Source: Chitinophaga rupis (GTDB lineage Bacteria > Bacteroidota > Bacteroidia > Chitinophagales > Chitinophagaceae). From it: a stretch of 64,000 nt of DNA. Made by a program: the position numbers and the translations under genes. The DNA is taken from positions 1,178,001-1,242,000 of the forward strand of contig NZ_FOBB01000001.1 in NCBI RefSeq assembly GCF_900109685.1. The letters are read 5' to 3'. Below are positions 7,364 to 17,554 of the stretch, one piece after another (the stretch's first letter is position 1; each line of letters begins with the position of its first letter). Below the pieces are notes generated by a model. That model worked only from the letters and a program-made list of their open reading frames with translations. It did not search any database and had not been told where the DNA came from.

Positions 7364-8842
7364 CTATAACAGCGGTGTTAACAGCCGGCATAGTGCATCT
7401 ACAAACTTTTCACCTATAGAGCGGTTCTTCCAGCTGCGGCGGGTAATAAGCACAGCGTTATCCAGATCATCTTCAAAAGCAGCGTTTAGTTCTTTTACAA
7501 CAACGCGGTCATACATAATAGCCGCAATTTCAAAGTTCAGGTAAAAGCTGCGGTTGTCGAGGTTTACGGTACCTACTATTGCCAGGTTATCATCAACGAT
7601 CATGGATTTAGCGTGGATAAAACCTTTCTGATAAAAGTACACTTTCACTCCTGCATCCAGCATGGGTTTGATGAAGGATTGTGCGGCATGCTGCACAAAA
7701 AATGAATCGCCCTGCTGGGGTAACAATAACTCTACATCTTTACCGGCTTGTGCAGCCATTTGCAAAGCTGTTAATAATTGTTCATTCGGAATAAAGTATG
7801 GATTGCTGATGCGTATGCGGCGGCGGGCTACATTAATGGCCATAATAATGGTTTGCATAGCCATGGGCCACGGTGAATCCGGACCGCTGGCAACAATATC
7901 CGTAAAACACTCACCGGTAAAGGTTGCACGCTGGTAATAGGGGGCTGCAAACGGGAAATCTTTTTTACTGCAATAGCGATAGCTCATCATAAACTGCAGC
8001 TGTAGCTGGTTCACCACATCACCTTCCAGCTGCAGGTGGGTATCCCGCCAAAACACTTCATTGTTGCCATTATTAAGGTAACGTTCATCCATATTTATAC
8101 CACCCGTAAAACCAATTTTTCCATCTACCACAATGATCTTACGGTGATCCCGGTAATTAGCATTCAGGTAAAAATCCAACAGCACCGGTGAAAAAGCATA
8201 TACTTCCGCACCATGCTCTTTCAGGCGGCGGGTTATTCCGCCCATGTTGTCACATCCCAGGTCGTCATAAATAAAACGGACTTCCACTCCCGCCTGCAGG
8301 CGTTCTACTAAAATATCTATTACCGCATTTCCTACGCTATCCACAGCAAAAATGTAATACTCTATATGAATGTGATGCTGCGCCCCGCGCAGTGCTTCCA
8401 TTACGGCCGGAAACTTTTGCTCGCCGTTCAGTAATATTTTTACGCGGTTATTACGGGTAAGCAGTGAGTGCATGGTATTCAGCAGCATAGCCGCTATTTC
8501 CTGTTTACTGGCTACCAGGTGGCGTAGCTCCAGCTGCATTTGTTCTATCTCAGGCCGTTTATTTTCCCAGTACCGCAGCATAAGGGATTCATCCCTGGAA
8601 CCTTTAAAGGTAAAGCGTTTGCGCTTACGCAGATCGCGCCCCAGGTAATAGTATACCACCAAACCAACCAGGGGTAAAAATACCAGCAGCAGTATATAAG
8701 CCATGGCTTTAATAGGGTTGCGGTTCTCCAACAAAATAGTGCCTACTACCCCTACAAATGTGAGGAGCACCAATAGATAGCTGAATATTTTAATAGCCAG
8801 GTGCCAGTTAGTTTCTGATAATAAATGGAGGATGGTAAACAC
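7364..8842 (-). CDS. cls: Cardiolipin synthase, phospholipase-D type
   Basis: Cardiolipin synthase joins two phosphatidylglycerol molecules (or PG and a second phospholipid) in the inner membrane. The 492-aa product has two N-terminal membrane helices (about residues 17-36 and 46-67) and two PLD catalytic motifs, HRKIIVVD (233-240) and HAKSMIVD (410-417), both with the complete HxK(x4)D. Length matches the ClsA-type family. The start is GTG at 8842. The gene abuts the convergent acidic-protein gene with no visible terminator between them. Confidence 0.93.
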   Translation of the reverse strand: MFTILHLLSETNWHLAIKIFSYLLVLLTFVGVVGTILLENRNPIKAMAYILLLVFLPLVGLVVYYYLGRDLRKRKRFTFKGSRDESLMLRYWENKRPEIEQMQLELRHLVASKQEIAAMLLNTMHSLLTRNNRVKILLNGEQKFPAVMEALRGAQHHIHIEYYIFAVDSVGNAVIDILVERLQAGVEVRFIYDDLGCDNMGGITRRLKEHGAEVYAFSPVLLDFYLNANYRDHRKIIVVDGKIGFTGGINMDERYLNNGNNEVFWRDTHLQLEGDVVNQLQLQFMMSYRYCSKKDFPFAAPYYQRATFTGECFTDIVASGPDSPWPMAMQTIIMAINVARRRIRISNPYFIPNEQLLTALQMAAQAGKDVELLLPQQGDSFFVQHAAQSFIKPMLDAGVKVYFYQKGFIHAKSMIVDDNLAIVGTVNLDNRSFYLNFEIAAIMYDRVVVKELNAAFEDDLDNAVLITRRSWKNRSIGEKFVDALCRLLTPLL

Positions 8843-8947
8843 AACAGGAAGCGATTATTGTTGATAAAGATAAAAGTTTATGCCAATAGTGCAGTAATGC
8901 ACCGGTAAAGGAATAGTTATCAACAAAAAGTTTTCCAATAAATTGGT

Positions 8948-9916
8948 TTACTGTTTGGCTACTGCAGGTAAAGGTGTAATAGCTGGTTTTATAAACAGGG
9001 CCCAGTGTATAAGAGCGCCCACCAGCAGGTTAATTACAGCGAAAACCGTCATCCGGGTATTTTCTGTAGAGAAGCCGCCAATAAATAACCAGCAGAAAAA
9101 GTAGAGATGGAACCATACGGGCACCAGCCAGGTTACAGCAGGAAGCGTAGTATGATCAATGGTTTTATTTTTTCGTTTAACGTAACCCCATACAGACATA
9201 ATGCTGAACAATACGAGCAAAGCCACCAGCCTGTGTGCGCTGGTGATACCAAAAGTTAATCTTAAAAAATCTGCAATAGTGAAAAGGGATAGCCACAGCG
9301 CCGCCTGCGAAATGAGGATAGACAGGATTGGGGTAAAGATGCGCCATATTTTAGCCCGCACCGCCTTTACCTTTTCCAGTAAACGTGCAAAAGAAGAATA
9401 AAAGAACACTACACAAAGCCAGCCATAAAAATTGCCATAAGGCACGCCAAACCACTGGCTGGTAAGTACATTGTATTGCGGCCCGCGGGATTCCCAGTCC
9501 CAATGCCACATATGCAGGCGGTAGGCTACCACATCCATGCTCAGGTCTATATTCACGGCCAGCAGGGCATCCAGCGCGGCGGCCGTCCATAAGCTCATAC
9601 CCAATGCATCTGTTACCAGGCGTGAGGTGTAAATAATAATGGCCCAGCCGGTACCAATGCACACCGGGATGTTATGAGGCGCTATACCCAGCATAACCCA
9701 GAACTGCCCATACTTATAACCTGCGTTGGTAGCTACATTCACATACTCCAGCAATAAGCCGAAACCCAGGCCACCCAGCAGGTACATGATATTGCCAATA
9801 CCCTTTTTATAGGCGTGTATGCAACAAAGTAAGAATAACAGGAACATACAACATTCTGTAAGCGGGTAGCAAATACCAACAGGATACTCATATGGCATAG
9901 CGGGGTAAGGCCTCAT
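8948..9916 (-). CDS. Multi-pass membrane protein of the carotenoid-biosynthesis (CruF-like) family
   Basis: A 322-aa protein with about seven to eight membrane helices. The segments LEYVNVATNAGYKYGQF, a Trp/Asp/Pro-region block and SQWFGVPYGNFYGWL resemble the conserved core of the CruF/Caroten_synth family, whose characterised members hydrate the ends of carotenoids. No other carotenoid gene is adjacent, so the substrate is uncertain. It lies 29 bp downstream of the MFS permease gene on the same strand and may be cotranscribed with it. Confidence 0.65.
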   Translation of the reverse strand: MRPYPAMPYEYPVGICYPLTECCMFLLFLLCCIHAYKKGIGNIMYLLGGLGFGLLLEYVNVATNAGYKYGQFWVMLGIAPHNIPVCIGTGWAIIIYTSRLVTDALGMSLWTAAALDALLAVNIDLSMDVVAYRLHMWHWDWESRGPQYNVLTSQWFGVPYGNFYGWLCVVFFYSSFARLLEKVKAVRAKIWRIFTPILSILISQAALWLSLFTIADFLRLTFGITSAHRLVALLVLFSIMSVWGYVKRKNKTIDHTTLPAVTWLVPVWFHLYFFCWLFIGGFSTENTRMTVFAVINLLVGALIHWALFIKPAITPLPAVAKQ

Positions 9917-9945
9917 ATTGCAGGTTTTATGGTAGCAATATGAAA

Positions 9946-11241
9946 TTACATATTTTCCCGGTCAATGTATGAAGTGCGCCTGGTATCCCTTACAGCAACG
10001 TACACGATAAGCGAAATAAAAATGCAGCCGGTAATATACCAGTAATACAGGGACTCGTGCCCAATGTTTTTAAAGTACAATGCAATGTATTCTGCTGTTC
10101 CCCCAAAAAGCGCTACAGTTAAGGCATAAGGCAGCCCTACCCCCAATGCCCTTACCTCTGCCGGAAAAAGTTCTGCTTTTACCACGGCATTAATTGCGGT
10201 GTACCCGCTTACAATAATAAGCGCAGCTAGTATCAGAAAAAATGCAGCAACAGCAGATGTGGTATGGCTAAGCGTAGTTAAAATAGGTACGGTGAATAAA
10301 GTTCCTAACACGCCAAACCCTATCAGTAAAGGCTTGCGCCCGTATTTATCAGAGATCCACCCGAACAGCGGCTGTATACCTGCATAAATGAGCATGAGCA
10401 TAAAAACAATAAGGGTGGATTGTTCTTTGGATAAATGCACCGTATTTACCAGGAACTTTTGCATGTAGGTGGTATAGGTATAAAAGGCCAGCGTGCCGCC
10501 TAACGTTAATCCCACAACGGTGAGCACGGCCCGCGGATGTTTTTTAAGCAGCACAGCTACAGAGCCACGTTCTGTTTTTTTATCATCCAGCTTTACGGAT
10601 TCTTCCATGTTACGGCGCATATACAATACTATTAATGCCAGCAGAGCCCCTATGAAAAAGGGAATGCGCCATCCCCAGCTATGCAGCTGCTCCGGGGTAA
10701 GAAAAACTTTTTGCAACAGCAGCTGAATGCCTAATGAAACCAGCTGCCCGCCAATTAAGGTTACGTATTGAAAGCTGGAAAAGAAACCACGTTTTTCCTT
10801 GGTGGCAATCTCGCTCAGGTAAGTGGCGGAAGTACCGTACTCCCCGCCTACGCTCAGGCCCTGCAGCAAGCGGGCCAGCAGTAAAAATACCGGCGATAGC
10901 AGGCCAATGCTGCGGTAAGAGGGTGTGAACGTGATCATCAACGATCCCAGCGACATTAACAGCACGGATAAGGTCATGGCCGCTTTACGGCCGGTGCGGT
11001 CGGCAATACGGCCGAACAGCCATCCCCCAATAGGCCGCATGAGAAAGCCCACGGCAAAAATAGCCGCTGTGTTCAGCAGCTGTACAGTAGGGTTGCCTTC
11101 CGGGAAAAAGGCCGGTGCAAAGTACAGGGCAAAGGTGGAATAGGCATACCAGTCGTACCACTCCACCAGGTTGCCGGCAGAACCGGTGATAATTGCTTTC
11201 AGGCGCCAGGCGGTGTTGTGGGCAGGGTGTTGATCAGTCAT
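9946..11241 (-). CDS. MFS permease of the metabolite:H+ symporter type (KgtP/ProP-like)
   Basis: A 431-aa, 12-helix transporter. The start region GNLVEWYDWYAYSTFALYFAPAFF and the loop GRIADRTGRKAAM are hallmarks of the metabolite:H+ symporter subfamily, which takes up 2-oxoglutarate, citrate, proline or shikimate. RGFFSSFQYVTLIGGQL is also typical. The closest match from memory is KgtP (2-oxoglutarate permease), but substrate cannot be fixed from sequence. It is divergent from rpiA, with about 100 bp between the starts. Confidence 0.85.
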   Translation of the reverse strand: MTDQHPAHNTAWRLKAIITGSAGNLVEWYDWYAYSTFALYFAPAFFPEGNPTVQLLNTAAIFAVGFLMRPIGGWLFGRIADRTGRKAAMTLSVLLMSLGSLMITFTPSYRSIGLLSPVFLLLARLLQGLSVGGEYGTSATYLSEIATKEKRGFFSSFQYVTLIGGQLVSLGIQLLLQKVFLTPEQLHSWGWRIPFFIGALLALIVLYMRRNMEESVKLDDKKTERGSVAVLLKKHPRAVLTVVGLTLGGTLAFYTYTTYMQKFLVNTVHLSKEQSTLIVFMLMLIYAGIQPLFGWISDKYGRKPLLIGFGVLGTLFTVPILTTLSHTTSAVAAFFLILAALIIVSGYTAINAVVKAELFPAEVRALGVGLPYALTVALFGGTAEYIALYFKNIGHESLYYWYITGCIFISLIVYVAVRDTRRTSYIDRENM

Positions 11242-11344
11242 GGAATGTATTTGAACATGGGATGTGCGGTCAAAAATAGCAGCTTTTTATATAAGTTAAA
11301 GGTGTTCTTGTATCTTCGTAAACAACCACTCATAACTGAATAAA

Positions 11345-12028
11345 ATGCAAGATCCTATAACAAATGCTAAAAGAGCTGCCGGCGAGAAAGCGGCATCGTT
11401 CATCCGTCCGGGTATGATAGTAGGACTGGGCACCGGATCTACCGCTTACTGGGCGATTCAGAAAATAGGCGCCCTGGTGAAAGATGGACTGGATATACAG
11501 GCTATTGCTACCTCTGAAGCCTCTGCAGCATTGGCCCGGGAGCTAAAGATCCCGCTTACCACCTTTGCAGAAACCCAGCGCTTAGATATTGATATTGACG
11601 GCGCCGATGAAGTAAGTGAAAACCTGGATGTAATTAAAGGTGGGGGTGGTGCGCTGTTGCGGGAAAAAATAGTGGCTTACCACAGTAAGCAGCTGATCAT
11701 TATTGCGGATGAGCATAAATATGTGCCTACGCTGGGCCGTTTTCCATTAGCGGTAGAGGTGATCCCATTTGGCTGGGAAGCCACAGGCAGCAAGCTGCAA
11801 AGCCTGGGTTGCCGGCCGTTGCTGCGTGCAAAAGGAGAGGAGATCTTTATTACAGACAACGGAAACTATATTATTGATTGCTCTTTTGGAACTATTAAAG
11901 AGCCGCAGCTGATCAATGATGCGCTGCATAATATTCCGGGTGTGGTGGAAACAGGATTGTTTGTGCAAATGGCGGATAAGGTGGTATTGGGTTATGAGGA
12001 TGGAACAACGGAGGTAAGGGAGAAATAG
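11345..12028 (+). CDS. rpiA: Ribose-5-phosphate isomerase A
   Basis: Interconverts ribose-5-phosphate and ribulose-5-phosphate in the pentose phosphate pathway. The 227-aa product has normal RpiA length and its conserved sites: GLGTGSTA (phosphate loop, 27-34), DIDGADEV with catalytic aspartates, and KGGGGALLREK with the catalytic Glu and Lys. It is a single-gene unit. A -7-like element TATCTTCG at 11311-11318 lies upstream without an obvious -33 TTG. A shared terminator with the convergent tRNA gene follows. Confidence 0.97.
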   Translation: MQDPITNAKRAAGEKAASFIRPGMIVGLGTGSTAYWAIQKIGALVKDGLDIQAIATSEASAALARELKIPLTTFAETQRLDIDIDGADEVSENLDVIKGGGGALLREKIVAYHSKQLIIIADEHKYVPTLGRFPLAVEVIPFGWEATGSKLQSLGCRPLLRAKGEEIFITDNGNYIIDCSFGTIKEPQLINDALHNIPGVVETGLFVQMADKVVLGYEDGTTEVREK

Positions 12029-12046
12029 CCGGGAGGATATAAACAA

Positions 12047-12078
12047 AAAAAAGAGACCACATTGCTGTGATCTCTTTT
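12047..12078. terminator. Bidirectional terminator between rpiA and tRNA-Phe
   Basis: AAGAGACCACA and TGTGATCTCTT pair around a TTGC loop, with one wobble position. A-rich and T-rich flanks on both sides mean it can work for rpiA on the plus strand and the tRNA on the minus strand. Confidence 0.85.
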
Positions 12079-12082
12079 CCAG

Positions 12083-12155
12083 TGGTGTGGGGCGGGATCG
12101 AACCGCCGACACAAGGATTTTCAGTCCTTTGCTCTACCGACTGAGCTACCGCACC
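12083..12155 (-). tRNA. tRNA-Phe (anticodon GAA)
   Basis: On the minus strand the sequence folds into a full cloverleaf of 73 nt: D arm GCTC...GAGC, anticodon loop CTGAAAA on stem AAGGA/TCCTT, variable loop TGTGT, T arm GGCGG-TTCGATC-CCGCC, and discriminator A. CCA is not encoded. The acceptor stem GGTGCGG/CCACACC has one C5-A68 mismatch. A promoter lies at 12182-12213 and a terminator directly follows. Confidence 0.96.
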
Positions 12156-12181
12156 GCCTAGTCCTTCTTGTGAAGGGAGTG

Positions 12182-12213
12182 CAAAGATAATAGTTTTCGA
12201 TTTTAATTTCCAA
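12182..12213 (-). promoter_or_regulatory. Promoter of tRNA-Phe
   Basis: On the minus strand TATCTTTG (12182-12189) matches the Bacteroidota -7 element TAnnTTTG. A TTG (12211-12213) lies 21 bp further upstream, at the spacing expected for the -33 element. The predicted start of transcription is about 20 bp before the mature tRNA. Confidence 0.7.
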
Positions 12214-12224
12214 ATATTATTGGA

Positions 12225-12998
12225 TCAAATTGTTACAGAAGCCGTTATTTCCTGATAAATACCATCCCATAGCTGACGGCGCTTTTCCAAAGCTGTTTTC
12301 ACGGCCCCGGCTGCTTCCAGCCATTTCAGGGAATTGGTACCACATAGCTCCTCCACCATTTGCATGCCTAGCTGGCTGTGATGATCGCCATCCACTTCTA
12401 TATGCCGTTCCAGGTAATATTTGAAAATACCGATTTGCCCGGGGAACTGGTTGTCCAGGTCCTGGATCATGCTTAAGAACATATCGGGGATCAGGTCTTC
12501 GCGGCCAAAGGTGAATACCGCAGCCTGTATATGCACCGGCGCCTGCTCAATCAGGTCAAAGGTGTATTGCATAAAAGAGCGGGCAGCTTCAGGTATGGAA
12601 GTATTTTGCAGTACTGTTTTTATGTTAACACCGGCTTGTAATTGCTGCAGGCAAATCAATATAGGCTGCGTATTGGCGCCCGCCTGCTGCATGGCCTGCA
12701 GGTATAGCTCAAAGTGGCTGGTACGGGTGCCATTCGGCGCTATATCACTCTCCTCCCCGGTGACAATTTCATTAATAAGAAAACGGGTGGCTGCATTGCC
12801 GGTGGGCATCCAGGGAATGGTGGTGCAGGTGAGCCGGCTTTGTAAAGATTTTAATAATGACATGAAATCCCAAACTGCAAATACATGGTATTGCATGAAC
12901 AGCCGTATATCATCAATGTGTTGGATGCGGCGGTATAGGGGATGTTGGATAATGGTTTCTCTTAAGGGTGCTATTGCATCCTTGATCTGTGTATTCAT
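12225..12998 (-). CDS. DUF3050-family protein
   Basis: A 257-aa, mostly helical soluble protein. The pattern HPLYRRIQHIDDIRLFMQYHVFAVWDFMSLLKSLQ, followed by TCTTIPWMPTG, NEIVTGEESD and the later ERHIEVDGDHHSQLG, is characteristic of the DUF3050 family. Its conserved His/Glu residues (YHVF, NEIVTGEE, ERHIEVDGDHH) could bind metal, as in heme-oxygenase-like folds, but no activity is known to me. Its start lies just upstream of the end of recQ on the same strand, 8 bp apart, so the two may be cotranscribed. Confidence 0.8.
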   Translation of the reverse strand: MNTQIKDAIAPLRETIIQHPLYRRIQHIDDIRLFMQYHVFAVWDFMSLLKSLQSRLTCTTIPWMPTGNAATRFLINEIVTGEESDIAPNGTRTSHFELYLQAMQQAGANTQPILICLQQLQAGVNIKTVLQNTSIPEAARSFMQYTFDLIEQAPVHIQAAVFTFGREDLIPDMFLSMIQDLDNQFPGQIGIFKYYLERHIEVDGDHHSQLGMQMVEELCGTNSLKWLEAAGAVKTALEKRRQLWDGIYQEITASVTI

Positions 12999-13006
12999 TC
13001 CTGCTT

Positions 13007-15208
13007 TTAATTTCCGTATTCCACCAGGAACTTAATGCGCATAAGCTTTAATTGTTCAATGGTGTAGTCGCTTTCGATCAACTCCTCACGGGCCAACGCA
13101 AGGCTGGATGTTTCGCAGCCTTTAAAGTACTCTATGATCTCGTCCTGGGCATAATCGTCCAGCTCTTCGTCAATGCAGTAATCCAGGTTTAGTTTAGTAC
13201 CGCTGGCTACAATGGTTTCCATTTCATCCAGCAGCTGGGCTATGCTTAACTCTTTATTTTTGGCAATGGTTTCAAGCGGCATTTTTTTGTCAATGTTCTG
13301 GATAATGAACACTTTTAAACCGCTTTTATTCACCACGCTTTTCATCACAAAATCGTCCGGTTTTACAATGTCATTCTCCTGCACATATTTGCCGATAATG
13401 TCAACAAACTGTTTACCATACCGGATGGCTTTACCCTTGCTAACGCCCTGTATCTTTTCCAGCTCCTGTACGGTGGTAGGGTACTGGGTAGCCATATCTT
13501 CCAGGGAGGTTTCCAGGAATATTACAAAGGGAGGCAGGTTCTTTTCCTTCGACACTTTTTTACGCAGGTCCTTCAGCATTTCAAACAGCACCGGATCAGC
13601 GGAGGCCTGGGCTTCTGCGGTCATTTCATCATCATCACCGCCACCTTCATCATCAAACTGGTGGTTAAGGGATACCATAATGGAGTAAGGCTTTTTCAGG
13701 AATTTATTGCCTTTGTCCATTACCTTCAGCAGGCCATATTCCTCAATATCTTTTTCTATCAGCCCTTCCAGCATCATTTGCCGGATAAGGGAATTCCAGA
13801 AATGGGAATCAAACTCTTTGCCTTCGCCAAAAACATCCAGCTGATCATGGCGGTAGGTGGTGATCTGCGGGTTGCTTTTACCGGTAATAATATTTACTAC
13901 GTACTCTGTACCAAAACGCTCACCCAGCGCCTTAATTGCTTTAAGCACTATGACCACGCGGTTCTTTACTTCTATTTTCTCCTTCGGATTACGGCAGTTA
14001 TCGCAGTTGCCGCAATTATCTTTTTCAAGATGTTCTCCGAAGTAGTGCAAAATTACTTTACGGCGGCATACAGCGCTCTCTGCATATGCTACTGTTTCGT
14101 TTATTAACTGGGCGCCCATTTCGCGTTCGCTCAGCGGCTTGTCGCGCATAAGGTGCTCCAGCTTCTGCACATCTTTATGGCTGTAAAAGCAAAGGCAGAT
14201 GCCTTCCAGCCCATCGCGGCCGGCACGGCCTGTTTCCTGGTAATAGTTTTCCAGGCTTTTGGGAATGTTGTAATGGATCACAAAACGTACATCCGGCTTA
14301 TCGATCCCCATTCCAAACGCAATGGTAGCTACTATCACCTCCACCTCTTCCAGCAGGAACATATCCTGGCGCTGAGCACGGGTATTGGAATCCAGCCCGG
14401 CGTGGTAGGCTACGGCTTTAATATTATTAGCCATCAGCATATCGGCCAGCTCCTCCGTTGTTTTACGGTTCAGGGTATAGATAATACCGCTTTTGCCTTT
14501 ATGTGAGTGGATGAACTTTACTATTTCGCGGATGGTCTGATCTTTCTTGCGTTTGGGTCTTATTTCATAATACAGGTTAGGCCTGTTAAAGGATGAAATA
14601 TAGATCTCCGGCTCGCGTAATACCAGGTTCTTTACAATATCGCTCTGCACTTTAGGGGTGGCGGTAGCGGTAAGGGCAATAATAGGCAGGTTCGGGTTGA
14701 TCTGGTCTATCATTTCCTTCAGGCGGCGGTATTCCGGCCGGAAGTCGTGCCCCCATTCAGAGATACAATGCGCTTCATCCACGCCAAAGAACGAGATCTC
14801 CAGGTCCCGGAAAAAATCCAGGTTTTCCTGTTTTGTAAGTGTTTCCGGTGCTACATACAGCAATTTGGTTTTGCCGCTCAGCAGGTCGGTACGTACTTTT
14901 TTTATTTGTGCTTTAGATAAAGTAGAATTGAGGAAGTGTGCAACATTATCCTTGCTGCTGTAGGAACGAACCAGGTCTACCTGGTTTTTCATCAGCGCAA
15001 TAAGAGGAGAAACAATGAGCGCGCATCCGGGACTAATGAGGGCGGGTAACTGGTAGCAAAGGGATTTCCCCCCTCCGGTTGGCATAATTACAAAAGTATC
15101 TTTCCCGGAAAGTATGCTCTTTATGATAATCTCCTGGTTCCCTTTAAAGGAATCGAACCCAAAGTGTTCGTGTAATGCATCTAACAAACTTACCTTTACA
15201 ACAGCCAT
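13007..15208 (-). CDS. recQ: ATP-dependent DNA helicase RecQ
   Basis: A 3'-5' superfamily-2 helicase acting in recombination and fork repair. It has Walker [14 protein letters not shown] (about residues 42-54), DEAH box [17 protein letters not shown], motif [14 protein letters not shown], and the RQC zinc-site cysteines ending CGNCDNC. An HRDC domain follows ([17 protein letters not shown]...[17 protein letters not shown]), then an extra C-terminal winged-helix-like region. At 733 aa it is longer than E. coli RecQ (~610) because of that tail, a form I associate with Bacteroidota. I place the start at ATG 15208 rather than a TTG nine bases upstream. Confidence 0.95.
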   Translation of the reverse strand: MAVVKVSLLDALHEHFGFDSFKGNQEIIIKSILSGKDTFVIMPTGGGKSLCYQLPALISPGCALIVSPLIALMKNQVDLVRSYSSKDNVAHFLNSTLSKAQIKKVRTDLLSGKTKLLYVAPETLTKQENLDFFRDLEISFFGVDEAHCISEWGHDFRPEYRRLKEMIDQINPNLPIIALTATATPKVQSDIVKNLVLREPEIYISSFNRPNLYYEIRPKRKKDQTIREIVKFIHSHKGKSGIIYTLNRKTTEELADMLMANNIKAVAYHAGLDSNTRAQRQDMFLLEEVEVIVATIAFGMGIDKPDVRFVIHYNIPKSLENYYQETGRAGRDGLEGICLCFYSHKDVQKLEHLMRDKPLSEREMGAQLINETVAYAESAVCRRKVILHYFGEHLEKDNCGNCDNCRNPKEKIEVKNRVVIVLKAIKALGERFGTEYVVNIITGKSNPQITTYRHDQLDVFGEGKEFDSHFWNSLIRQMMLEGLIEKDIEEYGLLKVMDKGNKFLKKPYSIMVSLNHQFDDEGGGDDDEMTAEAQASADPVLFEMLKDLRKKVSKEKNLPPFVIFLETSLEDMATQYPTTVQELEKIQGVSKGKAIRYGKQFVDIIGKYVQENDIVKPDDFVMKSVVNKSGLKVFIIQNIDKKMPLETIAKNKELSIAQLLDEMETIVASGTKLNLDYCIDEELDDYAQDEIIEYFKGCETSSLALAREELIESDYTIEQLKLMRIKFLVEYGN

Positions 15209-15362
15209 TGCATTCAAGATTTAACGATATACATTCAAAACTCTAAAGAACTAACGGATTACGTTTATTGATTATATGATTTTTAGGGGACACGAAGTTA
15301 CTTAAAAAACCCCTGAATTACAACAGAATTTATATAAACTGAGGTAAATTTGTGCCGCCAAG

Positions 15363-16337
15363 ATGAAAAAAACAACAGCTATAAACATCCGTGAAACCGC
15401 ATTGCGGACCCTTCAAGTGGAGGCCGCAGCAATAAGAGATCTGCAGCAATTTGTAGATGAGGACTTTGAAAAGGCTGTGGAGATAATTGCACAGTGTGCG
15501 GGACGATTGGTTGTAACCGGTATTGGCAAGAGCGCCATTATTGGGCAAAAGATTGTAGCCACGCTAAATTCCACCGGCACCCCTGCCTTGTTTATGCATG
15601 CTGCAGACGCCATTCATGGCGACCTGGGTATGATACAGGAGCATGATGTGGTGATGTGCATTTCCAAAAGCGGTTCCTCGCCTGAGATAAAGGTATTATT
15701 GCCACTGGTAAAGAGCTTTGGCAATACCCTTATTGCCATGGTAGGCAATACCAGCTCTTACCTGGCGCAGGAAGCGGACCTGGTGCTGAATACTACGGTT
15801 ACCCAGGAGGCCTGCCCGAATAACCTGGCGCCCACCACCAGCACCACCGCTCAAATGGCGATGGGCGATGCGCTGGCCGTATGCCTGATAGAATGGCACG
15901 GTTTTACTGCTGCAGATTTTGCTAAATTCCACCCCGGCGGCACTTTGGGCAAAAAATTGTACCTGAAGGTAGGGGACCTGAGCCGGCACCATCAAACACC
16001 CCGTGTACGCCTGGACAGCCCCCTGCAGGAAGTGATCCTGGAAATATCTTCCAAAATGCTGGGCGTAACCGCTGTAATGGATCCGGAAGAGCAATTGTGT
16101 GGCATTATTACTGATGGTGACCTGCGCCGGATGCTGGAGAAAAATATTAATACTGCAACGGTAATTGCCCGGGATATAATGTCGGCCCATCCCAAGCACA
16201 TACAAAAGGATGAACTGGCGATCAACGCCCTGGAAAAAATGCGGCAGCACGATATTACGCAGTTACTGGTTATGGAAGATAAGCGGTATATTGGCATCAT
16301 TCATTTACATGACCTTATCAGGGAAGGGATTATTTGA
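15363..16337 (+). CDS. kdsD: D-arabinose-5-phosphate isomerase (KpsF/GutQ/KdsD family)
   Basis: Converts ribulose-5-phosphate to arabinose-5-phosphate, the first committed step to Kdo of lipopolysaccharide. The 324-aa product has an N-terminal SIS domain (GIGKSAIIGQKIVATLNSTG, SKSGSSPEIK, ALAVCLIEWHGFTAADFAKFHPGGTLG) and two C-terminal CBS domains (about 205-324), the normal architecture and length. A TAAATTTG at 15345-15352 would place transcription within a few bases of the start codon. The mannose-1-phosphate guanylyltransferase gene follows 6 bp downstream, giving a two-gene envelope-sugar operon. Confidence 0.93.
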   Translation: MKKTTAINIRETALRTLQVEAAAIRDLQQFVDEDFEKAVEIIAQCAGRLVVTGIGKSAIIGQKIVATLNSTGTPALFMHAADAIHGDLGMIQEHDVVMCISKSGSSPEIKVLLPLVKSFGNTLIAMVGNTSSYLAQEADLVLNTTVTQEACPNNLAPTTSTTAQMAMGDALAVCLIEWHGFTAADFAKFHPGGTLGKKLYLKVGDLSRHHQTPRVRLDSPLQEVILEISSKMLGVTAVMDPEEQLCGIITDGDLRRMLEKNINTATVIARDIMSAHPKHIQKDELAINALEKMRQHDITQLLVMEDKRYIGIIHLHDLIREGII

Positions 16338-16343
16338 CAAGCG

Positions 16344-17438
16344 ATGACGACACAAATGAACAGGCATTTTTATGTGGCCATTATGGCCGGAGGAATAGGT
16401 AGCCGTTTCTGGCCTTACAGCCGTACCGATTACCCCAAGCAATTCCTGGATATATTGAATACCGGGAAAACCCTCCTCCAGTGGACCTATGAGCGCTTTG
16501 CAGCGTTTGTGCCGAAAGAGAACATCTATGTGGTTACACACCAGCATTATGAAGGTAAGGTAAAGGAACAGCTGACAGAGCTGCCGGTTGCCAATGTGGT
16601 GTGTGAACCCTCCCGCAAAAATACCGCACCCTGTGTAGCGTATATTTCCTATAAGATCCATCAGCAGGACCCGCAGGCCTGTGTGGTTTGCGCACCTGCA
16701 GATCATCTGATATTAGATGGCCCGGCCTTTACCGCCGCCTGCCTGAACGCCCTCACATTTGTACAAAAGAACAGCGCATTATTAACACTGGGTATTAAAC
16801 CTACCCGCCCGGATACCGGCTATGGTTACATTCAATATGAAACCCAGCAGGTGGCGGATAATGTGTACGAGGTAAAAACCTTCACTGAAAAGCCCAACCT
16901 GGAGCTGGCCAAAACCTTTTTGCAAAGCGGTGATTTTCTCTGGAACGCGGGCATTTTTGTGTGGAATGTAAAAACAATTATTGCTGCGTTTAAAAAATAC
17001 CTGCCTGAAATAGACGAGCTGTTTGAACAGGGCCGGGATGCGTTGAATACGCCTAAAGAGCGGGAGCTGGTGGACAGTATCTACCCGCAGTGCACCAATA
17101 TTTCCATTGACTATGGCATTATGGAAAAGGCGGATAATGTGTATGTGATCCCTGCCAACTTCGGGTGGAGCGACCTGGGTACCTGGGCCTCCGCCTACGA
17201 AAACCTGGAAAAGGATTACCTGGGCAATGCCGTGCAGGGTAAGAACGTGGTAGTGATAGATGCTACCAAGTGTATGGTGAAAGCAGCTCCCGAAAAGCTG
17301 GTAGTGCTGCAGGGTTTAGATGAATTTATAGTGATAGATACCAACGATGTGCTGCTTATCTGCAAAAAAGAGAATGAACAGCAGATCAAAGAATACGTAG
17401 CAGAAGTTAAGCGGAATAAGGGAGACAAATTTTTGTAG
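16344..17438 (+). CDS. manC: Mannose-1-phosphate guanylyltransferase
   Basis: Makes GDP-mannose from mannose-1-phosphate and GTP for polysaccharides and fucose-type sugars. The 364-aa product is the short monofunctional form without the phosphomannose-isomerase domain. The nucleotide-binding signature AGGIGSRFWPYSR...PKQFLD is at the N-terminus, with the later motifs CAPADHLI, GYGYIQYE, FTEKP and FLWNAGIFVW. It follows the isomerase gene by 6 bp. A run of GAATTAC heptamers starts at the base where the stop codon ends. Confidence 0.93.
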   Translation: MTTQMNRHFYVAIMAGGIGSRFWPYSRTDYPKQFLDILNTGKTLLQWTYERFAAFVPKENIYVVTHQHYEGKVKEQLTELPVANVVCEPSRKNTAPCVAYISYKIHQQDPQACVVCAPADHLILDGPAFTAACLNALTFVQKNSALLTLGIKPTRPDTGYGYIQYETQQVADNVYEVKTFTEKPNLELAKTFLQSGDFLWNAGIFVWNVKTIIAAFKKYLPEIDELFEQGRDALNTPKERELVDSIYPQCTNISIDYGIMEKADNVYVIPANFGWSDLGTWASAYENLEKDYLGNAVQGKNVVVIDATKCMVKAAPEKLVVLQGLDEFIVIDTNDVLLICKKENEQQIKEYVAEVKRNKGDKFL

Positions 17439-17493
17439 AATTACGAATTACGAATTACGAATTACGAATTACGAATTACGAATTACGAATTAT
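17438..17493. repeat. GAATTAC heptamer array, about 8 copies
   Basis: GAATTAC repeats seven times exactly (17438-17486), then once as GAATTAT. It begins at the last base of the manC stop codon. Related AATTACG heptamers, with inverted partners, occur at 18690-18838 and 50007-50439, the only loci here that share a heptamer. Confidence 0.97.
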
Positions 17494-17554
17494 TTTTTTG
17501 GCAACCTGAAACGACGTTTGTTATTCGCTTGGCACGGCTGTTAATTTATAGGAT

